DNA from: Gynuella sp.
Lineage (GTDB): Bacteria; Pseudomonadota; Gammaproteobacteria; Pseudomonadales; Natronospirillaceae
Reading direction: 5' to 3'
Length of the DNA: 64,000 nt
Assembly (NCBI GenBank): GCA_028282465.1
Contig: JANQHX010000056.1
Span: 1 to 64,000, forward strand
In this document: positions 55,661 through 64,000 of the stretch, piece after piece
How positions within the stretch are numbered: position 1 is the first letter of the stretch
Layout: each line of letters starts with the position of its first letter
Program-made: the position numbers and the translations under genes
Notes under the pieces: generated by a model
The model's database searches: none
Seen by the model: the letters and a program-made list of their open reading frames with translations, nothing else
What the model was told of the DNA's origin: nothing

Positions 55661-57271
55661 ATGACCGCTGTCATTCAAAACCCTGTTCTTAAAGGATTTA
55701 ACCCGGACCCTTCGATCTGTCGTGTAGGCGATGATTATTATATCGCCACCAGTACATTTGAATGGTTTCCAGGTGTTCAAATTCATCATTCAAAAGATTT
55801 AGTTAACTGGGAACTCATTAGTCATCCGTTGAGCAGGGTCAGCCAATTAGATATGCAAGGTAACCCTGACTCCTGTGGTATTTGGGCGCCTTGCTTAAGC
55901 CATGATGGTGATCGATTCTATTTAATTTTTACCGATGTAAAAGACTACCAAGTTGAGCATAAAGTAAGTCATAACTATTTGGTTACGGCGGAGAGTATCA
56001 ATGGCCCTTGGTCTGAGCCTATTTATCTTAATTCCAGTGGCTTTGATCCATCATTGTTTCATGATCCAAATGGTAAAAAATATTTAGTAAATATGCTTTG
56101 GGATCATCGCCCTGAAAATAATCGACAAGATAAAAGACCCGTTAAATGTTTTTCAGGAATTGTGTTACAAGAATTTAATTGGGAAACTAAATCACTAGTG
56201 GGCGATATTTCAAATATTTTCCCTGGAACCAATTTGGGTTGGGTAGAAGGGCCTCATCTTTATAAGTTTCAAGATTACTATTATTTGCTCTGTGCTGAAG
56301 GAGGGACTTTCCATAATCATGCCGCTGTATTTGCACGGAGCAAACAATTAACCGGCCCCTATGAAGTCGATCCTGCCGGACATGTGTTAACCAGTGCAAA
56401 TGACGTAACGGCTGAGCTGAGAAGGGCAGGCCATGCCAGTTTGGTTGAAACACAAAATAATGAACTCTATTTAGCCCATCTTTGTGGTAGACCACTGCCT
56501 TATCGAGGCCGCAGTGTATTGGGAAGAGAGACAGCTATTCAAAAACTACATTGGCAGGACGGCTGGCCAAGAATGGCCAATGGTAAAAATAGCCCTGACC
56601 GTGAGGTGCCAGCGCCAATGTTCGTCACTCAAAGTTCCAAGACGACGTTAATCTCCGAATCATTAGATTTTAACAAGCCTCTACCTATTGACTATCAATC
56701 TCCAAGAACTCCGTTGACTGAAGATATTTGCAGTCGTAAAGAAAAATCAGGATATCTTACCCTTACAGGTAAAGAATTTATTGGTAGTAAAAATCTTCAA
56801 TCATTGGTGGCTAGGCGGCAACAAGCTTTTTGTTTTTCCGCCACTACGTCGTTGGAATTTGATCCAAATAACTTCCAACAGATGGCTGGTTTGGTCTCTT
56901 ACTATAATTCTGGTAAATACATCTATTTGGCTGTGACCTGTAATGACAAAGGTGAAAGAGTTTTGGAAGTCATCGCCAAAGCTATGAGTCAAGGACAGTA
57001 TTGGCCTTTGGATAATGAGATTGTTTTACCAAAGAATGGTTCTATTCATTTAAAAGTAGAAGTCTACTATGATCAGTGGCGGGGCTTTTATTCATTAGAC
57101 GGCCATAATTGGGTGTTAGTATCAGGGCCACTGGACTACTCAGTATTAAGTGATGAATTTGGTGCTGAACACTTCACAGGTGCTTTTATTGGCATGTGCT
57201 GCCAAGATGTCAGCGGGCAAAATAAGAAGGCTCACTTTGAAACATTCACTTATCAGGAGTCTGATAAATAA
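55661..57271 (+). CDS. GH43 family glycosidase, beta-xylosidase-like
   Basis: A 536-residue cytoplasmic-looking protein without a signal peptide. The five-bladed propeller opens NPVLKGFNPDPSICRVGDDY, giving the catalytic base Asp; GFDPSLFHDPNGKKYLV and WVEGPHLYK supply the other acidic residues. A C-terminal beta-sandwich (residues 340-536) is the xylosidase-type accessory domain. Likely substrates are xylo- or arabino-oligosaccharides. GAGG lies seven bases before ATG 55661; the frame from TTG 55649 adds only four residues. Confidence 0.9.
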   Translation: MTAVIQNPVLKGFNPDPSICRVGDDYYIATSTFEWFPGVQIHHSKDLVNWELISHPLSRVSQLDMQGNPDSCGIWAPCLSHDGDRFYLIFTDVKDYQVEHKVSHNYLVTAESINGPWSEPIYLNSSGFDPSLFHDPNGKKYLVNMLWDHRPENNRQDKRPVKCFSGIVLQEFNWETKSLVGDISNIFPGTNLGWVEGPHLYKFQDYYYLLCAEGGTFHNHAAVFARSKQLTGPYEVDPAGHVLTSANDVTAELRRAGHASLVETQNNELYLAHLCGRPLPYRGRSVLGRETAIQKLHWQDGWPRMANGKNSPDREVPAPMFVTQSSKTTLISESLDFNKPLPIDYQSPRTPLTEDICSRKEKSGYLTLTGKEFIGSKNLQSLVARRQQAFCFSATTSLEFDPNNFQQMAGLVSYYNSGKYIYLAVTCNDKGERVLEVIAKAMSQGQYWPLDNEIVLPKNGSIHLKVEVYYDQWRGFYSLDGHNWVLVSGPLDYSVLSDEFGAEHFTGAFIGMCCQDVSGQNKKAHFETFTYQESDK

Positions 57272-57321
57272 ACAGAGCTGATGCCAGATGAAGTGAACCA
57301 GTCTGGCCTTACTCTTGATCT

Positions 57322-59478
57322 TTAGGCTATTTTTCCAATCACATGAAAGCCATTTAAATTAATTTGATTTAGCTGGCTTTCATCGACGGCCGCCAGCAAA
57401 CCACCACTGGTTTGTGGATCAACTAATAAATGAATATATTCCCATTCAAATACTTCTTTATTTATATTCAGTTGTTGAACCGACTTCAGATTTTCAAGAG
57501 TTAACGAGCTTTTGATTCCATCTTTAATGGCTTCTTTCGCGCCGGGTAATACTGGAATCGCATCAAGATCTAAATCAATTCGGCAGCCTGACTGCGCGAG
57601 CATTTCTTTAAGGTGACCCAGTAGACCAAAGCCAGTGACATCCGTTGCGACTGTAACGCCTATGTCAGAAAGATGCTGTGCAGATTGTTGGTTGCTGAGG
57701 AGTATTGAATCAAATAACGAATTCCAATAGTGACCACTCAATTTGTTTTGCATGTGAGCAGCTAAGAGAACTCCAGTACCCAAGGGTTTAGTTAAAACTA
57801 ACACCTGCCCAGATTGAACACCTGTTTTATTAAATGACTGATTTGTTAGTTCGCCATTGATCACCAGCCCAATACTGGTTTCCAGGCTTTCACTTGTATG
57901 ACCACCAGCGAGTGTTACATGAGCTTTGTTAAATTCTTCCAGAATACCCGCGAGTAAAAGCCTCAACTCTTGTTTTTGAATACTAGTTCCAGCGAACGGC
58001 AGATTTAACATGGCTTGAGCAGAGGTCGGCTTAGCGTTACACGCATACAAGTCGCTCATTGCATGAATGGCAGCCATCCGGCCAAATAGATAGGGGTTGT
58101 CGATAGGTGCTTTGAGTTGATCGACTGTTTGCAATAATGATTCTCCAACGACATCAATAGTGGCGGCATCTTCTGGAGAGACATATTGTTCTTCATAAAT
58201 CTCAGATAACACTTCTTGCAACACAGATGCTGGCACTTTAGCTCCACAGGCCGCACAGCGTTTCTTAGGGTTCAACTCTGAATGGGTATCTGAAAGATTG
58301 AGCAAAGGTGCTGGAATTGACTTATCTGAGTGCGTCATTTTCAGCTCAGGCAGTTTATTCAACATAGTCATAAATTTTCGGTCAATATTATCTTTCCAAT
58401 TCCAAACCCAGGAGCCCGTAAATGACCATTTGCCTTTGTGACCGGTGGCTTTTTTATCACCCAAGGCGATTAAGCTAAGAAAACCAGATTGGGGTTTAAA
58501 TTGCTTGAGAGGTTTATTTAAACAAGCACTTATTAAATTATTAAACAGGTATGGGCCCTGGCGAACAGCATAAACACCAGCTTTGGGTCTGGGAGAATGA
58601 TCCATGTGAGCAATGTCGCCGGCTGCAAAAACATTCTTAAATTCAGGGCTTTGTAGAAACGAATTAACACGAATAAAACCCTGCTGATTGAGCGGCAGTT
58701 CAGTCTTTTTAAGCCAATGTTGAGCACTGGCTTGTGTACACCACAAAAGGTGGTCGTAAGTGACGGTTTGTTTACCTGTGGATACTAAAGCTTCGGAATT
58801 AACTTCTGTGACTTCAAAACTATTTGTGATAGAAACCTTAAACTCTGACAAAGCTTGTTTAACCTGAGACTTAACTCTAGCCGGGTAGCCAGATAATAAT
58901 TCAGAGTTTCGATAAACTAGATTTAAAGCTAGTTGGCCAGTCTTAATCCGTTTTTGAAAGCGATAACCAGCCGCCAACGCCAGTTCAATGGCTCCCGCAC
59001 CGCCACCGATAATAGTTAGTTTTTGATTGCCTCCAGATGCTAAATCTTGTTCTAGTTTTTGCCAGTAGTTGTAAAAGTTGGATATGGGTTTAACAGGGAT
59101 TGCAAACTCCTTTGCCCCAGGTATAGAAAGGTCTGGGGTAGAACCAATATCAACAGACAATTGGTCATACTCAATATAAGGATGCTGACTTAATATGACT
59201 CTGTTTTGTACTGCTTTAATGTCGATTACTTGATCCTGAATAAAGCGCACATTTGCGAACTTACAAAGGCGCAATAAATCTATATGGGTATCATCAAAAT
59301 CATAGTGACCTGCAAGTAACCCGGGAAGCATTCCAGAATAGGGCGTGTGAATTTGAGGGGATATTAGCGTAATGCGAATACCGGGAATCGGATTCATTGC
59401 CCACTTTCGAATGACCAATGCATGAGCATGTCCGCCACCAACTAGGACAATGTGTTTGAATATTGGTGCTTGATCCAC
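57322..59478 (-). CDS. selD: FAD oxidoreductase-SelD fusion (selenophosphate synthetase)
   Basis: A 718-residue fusion. Residues 1-340 are an NDH-2-like FAD/NAD oxidoreductase (HIVLVGGGHAHALVIRKWA; second GG motif LTIIGGGAGAIELALA). Residues about 380-718 are SelD with the catalytic Cys in CAACGAKVP; the Cys usually two residues later is Ala, while the Lys is kept. Glycine-rich SelD motifs such as TLAGGHTSESLE and DVTGFGLLGHL follow. It makes selenophosphate for the adjacent mnmH. The GTG start overlaps mnmH by 37 bases. Confidence 0.93.
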   Translation of the reverse strand: MDQAPIFKHIVLVGGGHAHALVIRKWAMNPIPGIRITLISPQIHTPYSGMLPGLLAGHYDFDDTHIDLLRLCKFANVRFIQDQVIDIKAVQNRVILSQHPYIEYDQLSVDIGSTPDLSIPGAKEFAIPVKPISNFYNYWQKLEQDLASGGNQKLTIIGGGAGAIELALAAGYRFQKRIKTGQLALNLVYRNSELLSGYPARVKSQVKQALSEFKVSITNSFEVTEVNSEALVSTGKQTVTYDHLLWCTQASAQHWLKKTELPLNQQGFIRVNSFLQSPEFKNVFAAGDIAHMDHSPRPKAGVYAVRQGPYLFNNLISACLNKPLKQFKPQSGFLSLIALGDKKATGHKGKWSFTGSWVWNWKDNIDRKFMTMLNKLPELKMTHSDKSIPAPLLNLSDTHSELNPKKRCAACGAKVPASVLQEVLSEIYEEQYVSPEDAATIDVVGESLLQTVDQLKAPIDNPYLFGRMAAIHAMSDLYACNAKPTSAQAMLNLPFAGTSIQKQELRLLLAGILEEFNKAHVTLAGGHTSESLETSIGLVINGELTNQSFNKTGVQSGQVLVLTKPLGTGVLLAAHMQNKLSGHYWNSLFDSILLSNQQSAQHLSDIGVTVATDVTGFGLLGHLKEMLAQSGCRIDLDLDAIPVLPGAKEAIKDGIKSSLTLENLKSVQQLNINKEVFEWEYIHLLVDPQTSGGLLAAVDESQLNQINLNGFHVIGKIA

Positions 59479-60566
59479 TCAATTATTTCCTGTTCATTAC
59501 CTTTAAACAATATCGTTGAAGGTTTTTTAGACTCTTGATACTTGTACATAGGGTCATAGTATTGTGTCAGTAGAGTGTGAATGGCTTGCTCAAAACTGAC
59601 GTAACCGTTTTTATCGGTAGTGTTTTTCTCCAGCCGCTTCAAGCCTTCTTCAAATAAAGCGTAGACCTGTTCATATCGAACCCCACCTAATCTTTTTTTG
59701 ATGCGCTGTAAATTTCCCAAGACTTGATTTTTAAACATGATATGGCCCTGGTCACCAAATGTTGAAAGGTATTTAGGATATTCTATTTCGATGTAGTCTT
59801 TACGAATGAGTTCAATGCGCTCTGTTAGAGGTTTTGCTAACTCTATACTTGAAGTACTGGCAAGAAGTTTTTGAAGAGAAACGGGTAAATAGATTCGGCC
59901 TATGAGTCTCGATTCGTCTTCAATAAAGATAGGTCTATTTTTATGATGAAAATGATGCTTTAGTAGGTCAACAGAGATCGAATTTTCCCAATCAATTTGT
60001 GTGGGTTGACAATCCACAGTCCTGCCAAATGCAGACCCTCGGTGTTTTGCGCGTCCTTCCAGGTCCACATAGTAAGGAAGTTTTTTTAATAGATCGGTTT
60101 TGCCGCTTCCAGTTGGCCCGGCAATGACTAAGAATTCCAAACGTTTCAGATTTTGTTCAAATTCGTCAATCAAGAAACGTCTCATGGCTTTGTAGCCGCC
60201 TTCAATAAGAGGGTACTGGGTTCCAGTTTCCTTTAGCCATTGCTGAGTGGTTTTAGATCTTAACCCACCGCGAAAACAGAATAAGTAACCATCAGGGTGA
60301 TGATTACAAAATTGATTCCAGTCTTCTAGCCTTTGCTTTCGAATGTTAGGGGTGGCTAGTGTTAACCCAAGTTGAATTGCTTCTTGTTCATTAGCCTGAG
60401 TGTATTTAGTGCCGATAAGCCTTCTTTGTTCATCGTCTAAGAGCGGAACATTGTGCGCACAAGGAAACGAGCCCTTGTTGAATTCAACAGGCGCTCGCAC
60501 ATCCATGAGAGGAATGTCATTAACAAATAAGTATTCGTAATTCCGTGTGTTAACCCGACTGGACAT
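59442..60566 (-). CDS. mnmH: tRNA 2-selenouridine synthase
   Basis: A 374-residue MnmH/SelU (YbbB). An N-terminal rhodanese domain (1-130) has the active Cys in LFCFRGGLRSKTTQ, and a P-loop domain has AGPTGSGKTDLLKKL. It exchanges sulfur for selenium at U34 of tRNAs using selenophosphate from SelD, encoded immediately downstream. The start overlaps the rnb stop by one base. Confidence 0.95.
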   Translation of the reverse strand: MSSRVNTRNYEYLFVNDIPLMDVRAPVEFNKGSFPCAHNVPLLDDEQRRLIGTKYTQANEQEAIQLGLTLATPNIRKQRLEDWNQFCNHHPDGYLFCFRGGLRSKTTQQWLKETGTQYPLIEGGYKAMRRFLIDEFEQNLKRLEFLVIAGPTGSGKTDLLKKLPYYVDLEGRAKHRGSAFGRTVDCQPTQIDWENSISVDLLKHHFHHKNRPIFIEDESRLIGRIYLPVSLQKLLASTSSIELAKPLTERIELIRKDYIEIEYPKYLSTFGDQGHIMFKNQVLGNLQRIKKRLGGVRYEQVYALFEEGLKRLEKNTTDKNGYVSFEQAIHTLLTQYYDPMYKYQESKKPSTILFKGNEQEIIEWIKHQYSNTLS

Positions 60567-62527
60567 TAATTCTCTGATGTTGAGGCGTTGTCGTCAGCAA
60601 TTGAAAACATCACTTGTTTCCTATCTAGATTAATGCCGGTGGCTTGAACCTGAATGGTGTCACCTAAACTGAATGAAGTGCCGTCCACATCCAGTATCAT
60701 ATTGATGGAATCATAGCTGACCTTTGATTCAGTTTTTCTAAAGTCAATGAAGCCGTCAATACCGGTTTCATTAATTCGAACACCAATCCCCATGGAATTT
60801 AAATGTGAAACTTCCCCTTCAAAAGACATATTCATAAAGTTTTCCATATAAAGGCACTTTAACCAAGCCGTCAATTGATAATCTGCTTGTCGAGATTGAT
60901 TTAAAGACTCTTGAATGCTTTCCAATTGCTCAGGTTTTATGGGGGTGGGTTTTTTTCCTTCCAGTATTTCAGTGAGCTGACGATGACATAGAAGATCTTG
61001 GTATTTGCGAATGGGGGAGGTAATGGTTGCATAACTTTCAAAGCCTTGAGCATAGTGTGGCTTAGCAGTTAAAGACAATTCCGACCGGCCAAAGTATTTA
61101 CCCAATACCTTTCTAATCTGTGGATACTCAGTTTCAGATAACTTAATTTGTTTAATAAAGTCTTCTAAGTGGGTTGAATCTAGCTCAGCTAATTTAGGGG
61201 CTTTATCTGTTAAAAGCGTGTTTATATCTTCCAGTTTTTCTTCTCTGAAACCCGGTTGTGTGCTGAAAATACCTGCGTCATGTTTTTTTAGAGTATCGGC
61301 GGCGATACGGTTAGTCAGTATCATACATTCTTCAACAATCTGACGAGATGGCTGTCTGGTCTCTTCTTTAATGCTGAGTATATGGCCTTGCTCATCAAGT
61401 TCAAAGTCGTAGTCTTTGCGATCAGTCATGACCAAGCAATTGTTTTTTCTCTGGTCTAACAACTGCTGAGACAGCTCTGATAATGCTTTAACAGACTGAT
61501 TAATTAATTCTGCTTGCGAATTGTTTTTCCAGTCACAAATCTGTTCATCTAGAAACTGAGTGACGGCTTCGTAACTTAACTTCGCTTTTGACTCAATAAT
61601 GGCTTTGGTAAAAGTAGATTCAATCACTTCAGCATTGTTGTTCAGTATGCACTTGAGTACTAACGCAAGTCTTTTTTCGCCGGCAATTAACGAACAGTAT
61701 TGTTGCGATAACTGGCTTGGTAGCATGTGGAGGGTTTGCCCGAGCAGATAGGTGGAGGTGCTTCGTTTAAAGGCTACTTTCTCTAATGCAGGAAGCTTTT
61801 CTACTAGAGGGGCAGGGTCTGCAATGGCTACATAAAGGTTCCAGCCGTTATCTGTTTTATTTGCCCAAAGCGCGTCGTCCATATCTTTGGTATTTGCGCC
61901 GTCAATGGTCACAAAGTCTATATCGGTTAGGTCGGTACGACCTTTTGCCAGTTCATCTAAAGTCGAATCAGAGATATCATCCAAACCTTTGAGCTGATGA
62001 TCCGTAAATTCTTTGTACAAACCAAATTTGGCTTTGGTTACTTCTACTTCGATAAAAGGCGTTTCTGCATTTCCAATTATTTTGGTTATTTTTGCCTGTC
62101 CTTTGCCATCAGGAAAAGGATGCTTATGTATTCTGCACTTGATGTAATCTCCAGGCTGAGCTTCTTTTCGTTCCTTCGGTGGAATAAAGAGCATCCTGTT
62201 TAGTTGAGTATCATCTGGGTCAGCAAGATGAGCTTTGCCTCGTACGCAGTATTGGCCGACAAACTCTTTGAACTCAGATTTCAATATTTTCTGAACTTCT
62301 GCGTATTCTTTGCCTTTATCATCTTCCAGCACTTGGAATTCGATCTCATCGCCAGGAAGGCATTTGTCCATTTCCGTTGGCGGTAGAAAATATTCTTTTT
62401 CTTCTTCGAGTACCACAAAACCAAAGCGGCTAGCGGTACCTTTGACTCTACCTGTGAAGATTTTTTGATCTTCTCTTATATCAGTTTTTAGTTGTTTAAG
62501 CTGGGCCAGAGCGTTGGCGTCAAGCAT
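60566..62527 (-). CDS. rnb: Exoribonuclease II (RNase II/RNB family)
   Basis: A 653-residue RNB-family 3'-5' exoribonuclease: N-terminal cold-shock domains (20-180), a catalytic RNB domain with the acidic cluster IDGANTKDMDDALW, and a C-terminal S1 domain (about 570-645). Length fits RNase II rather than RNase R. It heads the minus-strand unit rnb-mnmH-selD. Confidence 0.93.
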   Translation of the reverse strand: MLDANALAQLKQLKTDIREDQKIFTGRVKGTASRFGFVVLEEEKEYFLPPTEMDKCLPGDEIEFQVLEDDKGKEYAEVQKILKSEFKEFVGQYCVRGKAHLADPDDTQLNRMLFIPPKERKEAQPGDYIKCRIHKHPFPDGKGQAKITKIIGNAETPFIEVEVTKAKFGLYKEFTDHQLKGLDDISDSTLDELAKGRTDLTDIDFVTIDGANTKDMDDALWANKTDNGWNLYVAIADPAPLVEKLPALEKVAFKRSTSTYLLGQTLHMLPSQLSQQYCSLIAGEKRLALVLKCILNNNAEVIESTFTKAIIESKAKLSYEAVTQFLDEQICDWKNNSQAELINQSVKALSELSQQLLDQRKNNCLVMTDRKDYDFELDEQGHILSIKEETRQPSRQIVEECMILTNRIAADTLKKHDAGIFSTQPGFREEKLEDINTLLTDKAPKLAELDSTHLEDFIKQIKLSETEYPQIRKVLGKYFGRSELSLTAKPHYAQGFESYATITSPIRKYQDLLCHRQLTEILEGKKPTPIKPEQLESIQESLNQSRQADYQLTAWLKCLYMENFMNMSFEGEVSHLNSMGIGVRINETGIDGFIDFRKTESKVSYDSINMILDVDGTSFSLGDTIQVQATGINLDRKQVMFSIADDNASTSEN

Positions 62528-62688
62528 GTGCGAATAACCTCAGGTGGCACATTGAGTGAGGCGCCGAATTATACCTTTCCCATTGGAAATATCAGTATAA
62601 CTAGAGCAAAAGGTCTTTAAAACTGAGGCGAGCTGTATAGTTGTGATGTTTGTTTATTGACCATATTAATTTTAATGGAAAACAACGA

Positions 62689-63762
62689 CTAATTTGGTTT
62701 ACCGGGTGAATCGCTAAAAGCGTCCAGATTTTTGAGGAAACGTTGGGCTCTGGCAATGTAATCCTTAAGCTGCGTGTTAGCAGGCTGCAGAGGTTGAATG
62801 CTCAGCCAAGTATCAAGTGCTTCTTGAATAGCTCCCTGGCTGTACAGAATTCGACCTTCTTGAATGCCCGCGTCCACTTCTTGATCCGCCTTAATTTGCC
62901 ACTGCTTATTCAACGCAGTTAGGCCATCCCATTTGGGATCCAACTTCCTGAGTTTGTTCAACGTTCGCCGAGCTGAGACCAAGTTGTTGGTCTGCATGGC
63001 CTGTTCAAACTGTTTAACTAAGGTGCGGTTTTGTTCTTGATAACGTTGTTCTGCTTTTTTTAACTGTAACTGCTGTTTTTCTGCTCGATGGAGTGTCAGT
63101 TGACTCAATAGATCATCTGTCAGGGGGCCAGGATTCAGTTCATGGGAAAGTTGCAGGGCCTGCCATGCCAAATGGTAGTCTTGGCGGCTGTAGGCATTTT
63201 GACCGATAAGATAAAGATCTTTGGCGGCAAGTCTGGATTCTCGATCAAAAGCTGAAAACTCCTGTTGCCAAGTATAGTTTTTTGGATCTGCGTCGAGAAT
63301 GGCTTCTATTGCGGGTTTTTTAGCAACCAAATATTGGCCTTTCTCTAATGCGATTTGTTCTGACCTAGCTTTTACGTATTGATCCCTGGACTGTTCGACT
63401 AATCGTATTTGATTGGCCAACTCATAAGACTCAGGTAAGTTCTTTTTTGCAGACTGGAGAATACTCAAAGAATCATTCCAACGCTCTTGTTGGTCTAAAG
63501 TTTGAGACTCAGTGATGACATCATGAAGGTAGTTTTGCTTTTTGTTGCGAATTTCTGGCAGTAAAGGGGCTAGCGCTTGATAGTGTTCTACATCTGGTTC
63601 AAGGCCTTCAATCAAACTAATGGCTTTATCGAACTGTCGCTCTTCAACAAATACTTCCACTTTCTCCTGGGGATCTTTCCCCTGCATGGCAACCATTTGG
63701 CAACCGCTTAGGGTCAACAATATGACTAGGGTGAGGCATGTGGTTTCAAGGAACTGCTTCAA
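62689..63762 (-). CDS. TPR-like outer-membrane-type lipoprotein
   Basis: A 357-residue lipoprotein: signal 1-20, lipobox LSGC with Cys21. Helical repeats follow with TPR character (DLYLIGQNAYSRQDYHLAWQ; GRILYSQGAIQEALDTWLSI). No catalytic motif seen. The start overlaps the stop of the upstream cyclase gene by four bases, so the two are coupled; the cyclase pairing may mean a signalling or envelope-monitoring role. Confidence 0.8.
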   Translation of the reverse strand: MKQFLETTCLTLVILLTLSGCQMVAMQGKDPQEKVEVFVEERQFDKAISLIEGLEPDVEHYQALAPLLPEIRNKKQNYLHDVITESQTLDQQERWNDSLSILQSAKKNLPESYELANQIRLVEQSRDQYVKARSEQIALEKGQYLVAKKPAIEAILDADPKNYTWQQEFSAFDRESRLAAKDLYLIGQNAYSRQDYHLAWQALQLSHELNPGPLTDDLLSQLTLHRAEKQQLQLKKAEQRYQEQNRTLVKQFEQAMQTNNLVSARRTLNKLRKLDPKWDGLTALNKQWQIKADQEVDAGIQEGRILYSQGAIQEALDTWLSIQPLQPANTQLKDYIARAQRFLKNLDAFSDSPGKPN

Positions 63763-64000
63763 TTTAATAGAGCTTTCTTCACCAATTGCTGTGTTGCGGA
63801 GTGAATTGAATTTAACATTTCCGGTTCAAGACCGGTAATCTTCGAAGTGTGTATCTGTTCTTTTTTACCTTTCAGAGTGACCGGCTCAAACTCATAACCC
63901 TTTACCATTTTATGGCGATTCGCCTTTTTGTAAAACTTGCTATCAGCAACAATTTCCCCAGGCTCAGCAAGACTGCACAATCGACTAGCGAGATTCACGC
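63759..64000 (-). CDS. Class III adenylate/guanylate cyclase, C-terminal fragment
   Basis: The C-terminal end of a gene that runs off the window. VNLASRLCSLAEPGEIVAD is the conserved last part of the class III cyclase catalytic domain (the Asn/Arg transition-state segment), followed by KGYEFEPVTLKGKKEQIHTS and a short tail. It makes cAMP or cGMP; the sensory part is outside the window. Confidence 0.88.
   Translation of the reverse strand, partial: VNLASRLCSLAEPGEIVADSKFYKKANRHKMVKGYEFEPVTLKGKKEQIHTSKITGLEPEMLNSIHSATQQLVKKALLN

Noticed and set aside
57283..57307. Hairpin GCCAGA/TCTGGC after the GH43 gene
   Set aside because: Only a 6-bp stem with a 13-base loop and no T-run; too weak to call a terminator.

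Overview
The window is chromosomal DNA from a gammaproteobacterium, moderately AT-rich and most likely marine and polysaccharide-degrading. The evidence is the gene order thrS-infC-rpmI-rplT-pheS-pheT-ihfA-merR-tRNA-Pro, familiar from Pseudomonas/Oceanospirillales-type genomes, together with HrpA, RNase II, a SelD fused to an FAD oxidoreductase, a TonB-dependent receptor and secreted glycoside hydrolases. I cannot name the genus. A CowN homologue hints at a nitrogen-fixing relative, but no nif gene is visible here.

Layout: 1-6180 is the housekeeping translation block and a tRNA-Pro(GGG). 6284-10134 (minus strand) is an amine/amide-type operon: a NitT/TauT ABC ATPase without its permease, a creatininase-family amidohydrolase, a type III-like glutamine synthetase and a class I glutamine amidotransferase. 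hrpA follows. 14395-26083 is the most unusual region. It holds a periplasmic binding protein on the minus strand, then a co-directional set: a sensorless membrane-anchored MCP tip, two CheX-family proteins (one carrying a degenerate receiver), a stand-alone CheY, a membrane HPt/CheA-type kinase with its own periplasmic sensor and no CheW domain, two periplasmic binding proteins of different families, and a TonB-dependent receptor. I read it as a self-contained chemosensory-like signalling module tied to uptake across the outer membrane.

26435-28139 holds three orphan secreted proteins. cowN (28437-28724) has an FNR-type palindrome upstream and stands divergent from a Cache-domain MCP. 31523-33850 is an alpha/beta hydrolase, SRPBCC and AraC operon. 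34815-37322 is a secreted fibronectin-III/ThuA-like protein. 37379-39431 (minus) is an overlapping trio: PatB-like lyase, DUF3820 and YgjP-like metallopeptidase. A DHH phosphoesterase gene (39555-40750) is split by a 264-bp MITE (39845-40108); removing 266 bp restores its frame exactly.

40788-46072 holds an aminopropyltransferase-like protein, TcdA, the TIGR03546/TIGR03545 pair, a RluA-type protein with a changed catalytic residue, and an anchored glutaredoxin. A large DUF2339 membrane protein and a secreted GH-A-clan glycosidase follow. 51867-57271 holds sugar-acid catabolism (SDR, enolase-superfamily dehydratase, FAH hydrolase), NnrU and a GH43 xylosidase-like enzyme. The right end (minus) is rnb-mnmH-selD, a TPR lipoprotein and the C-terminus of a class III nucleotide cyclase.
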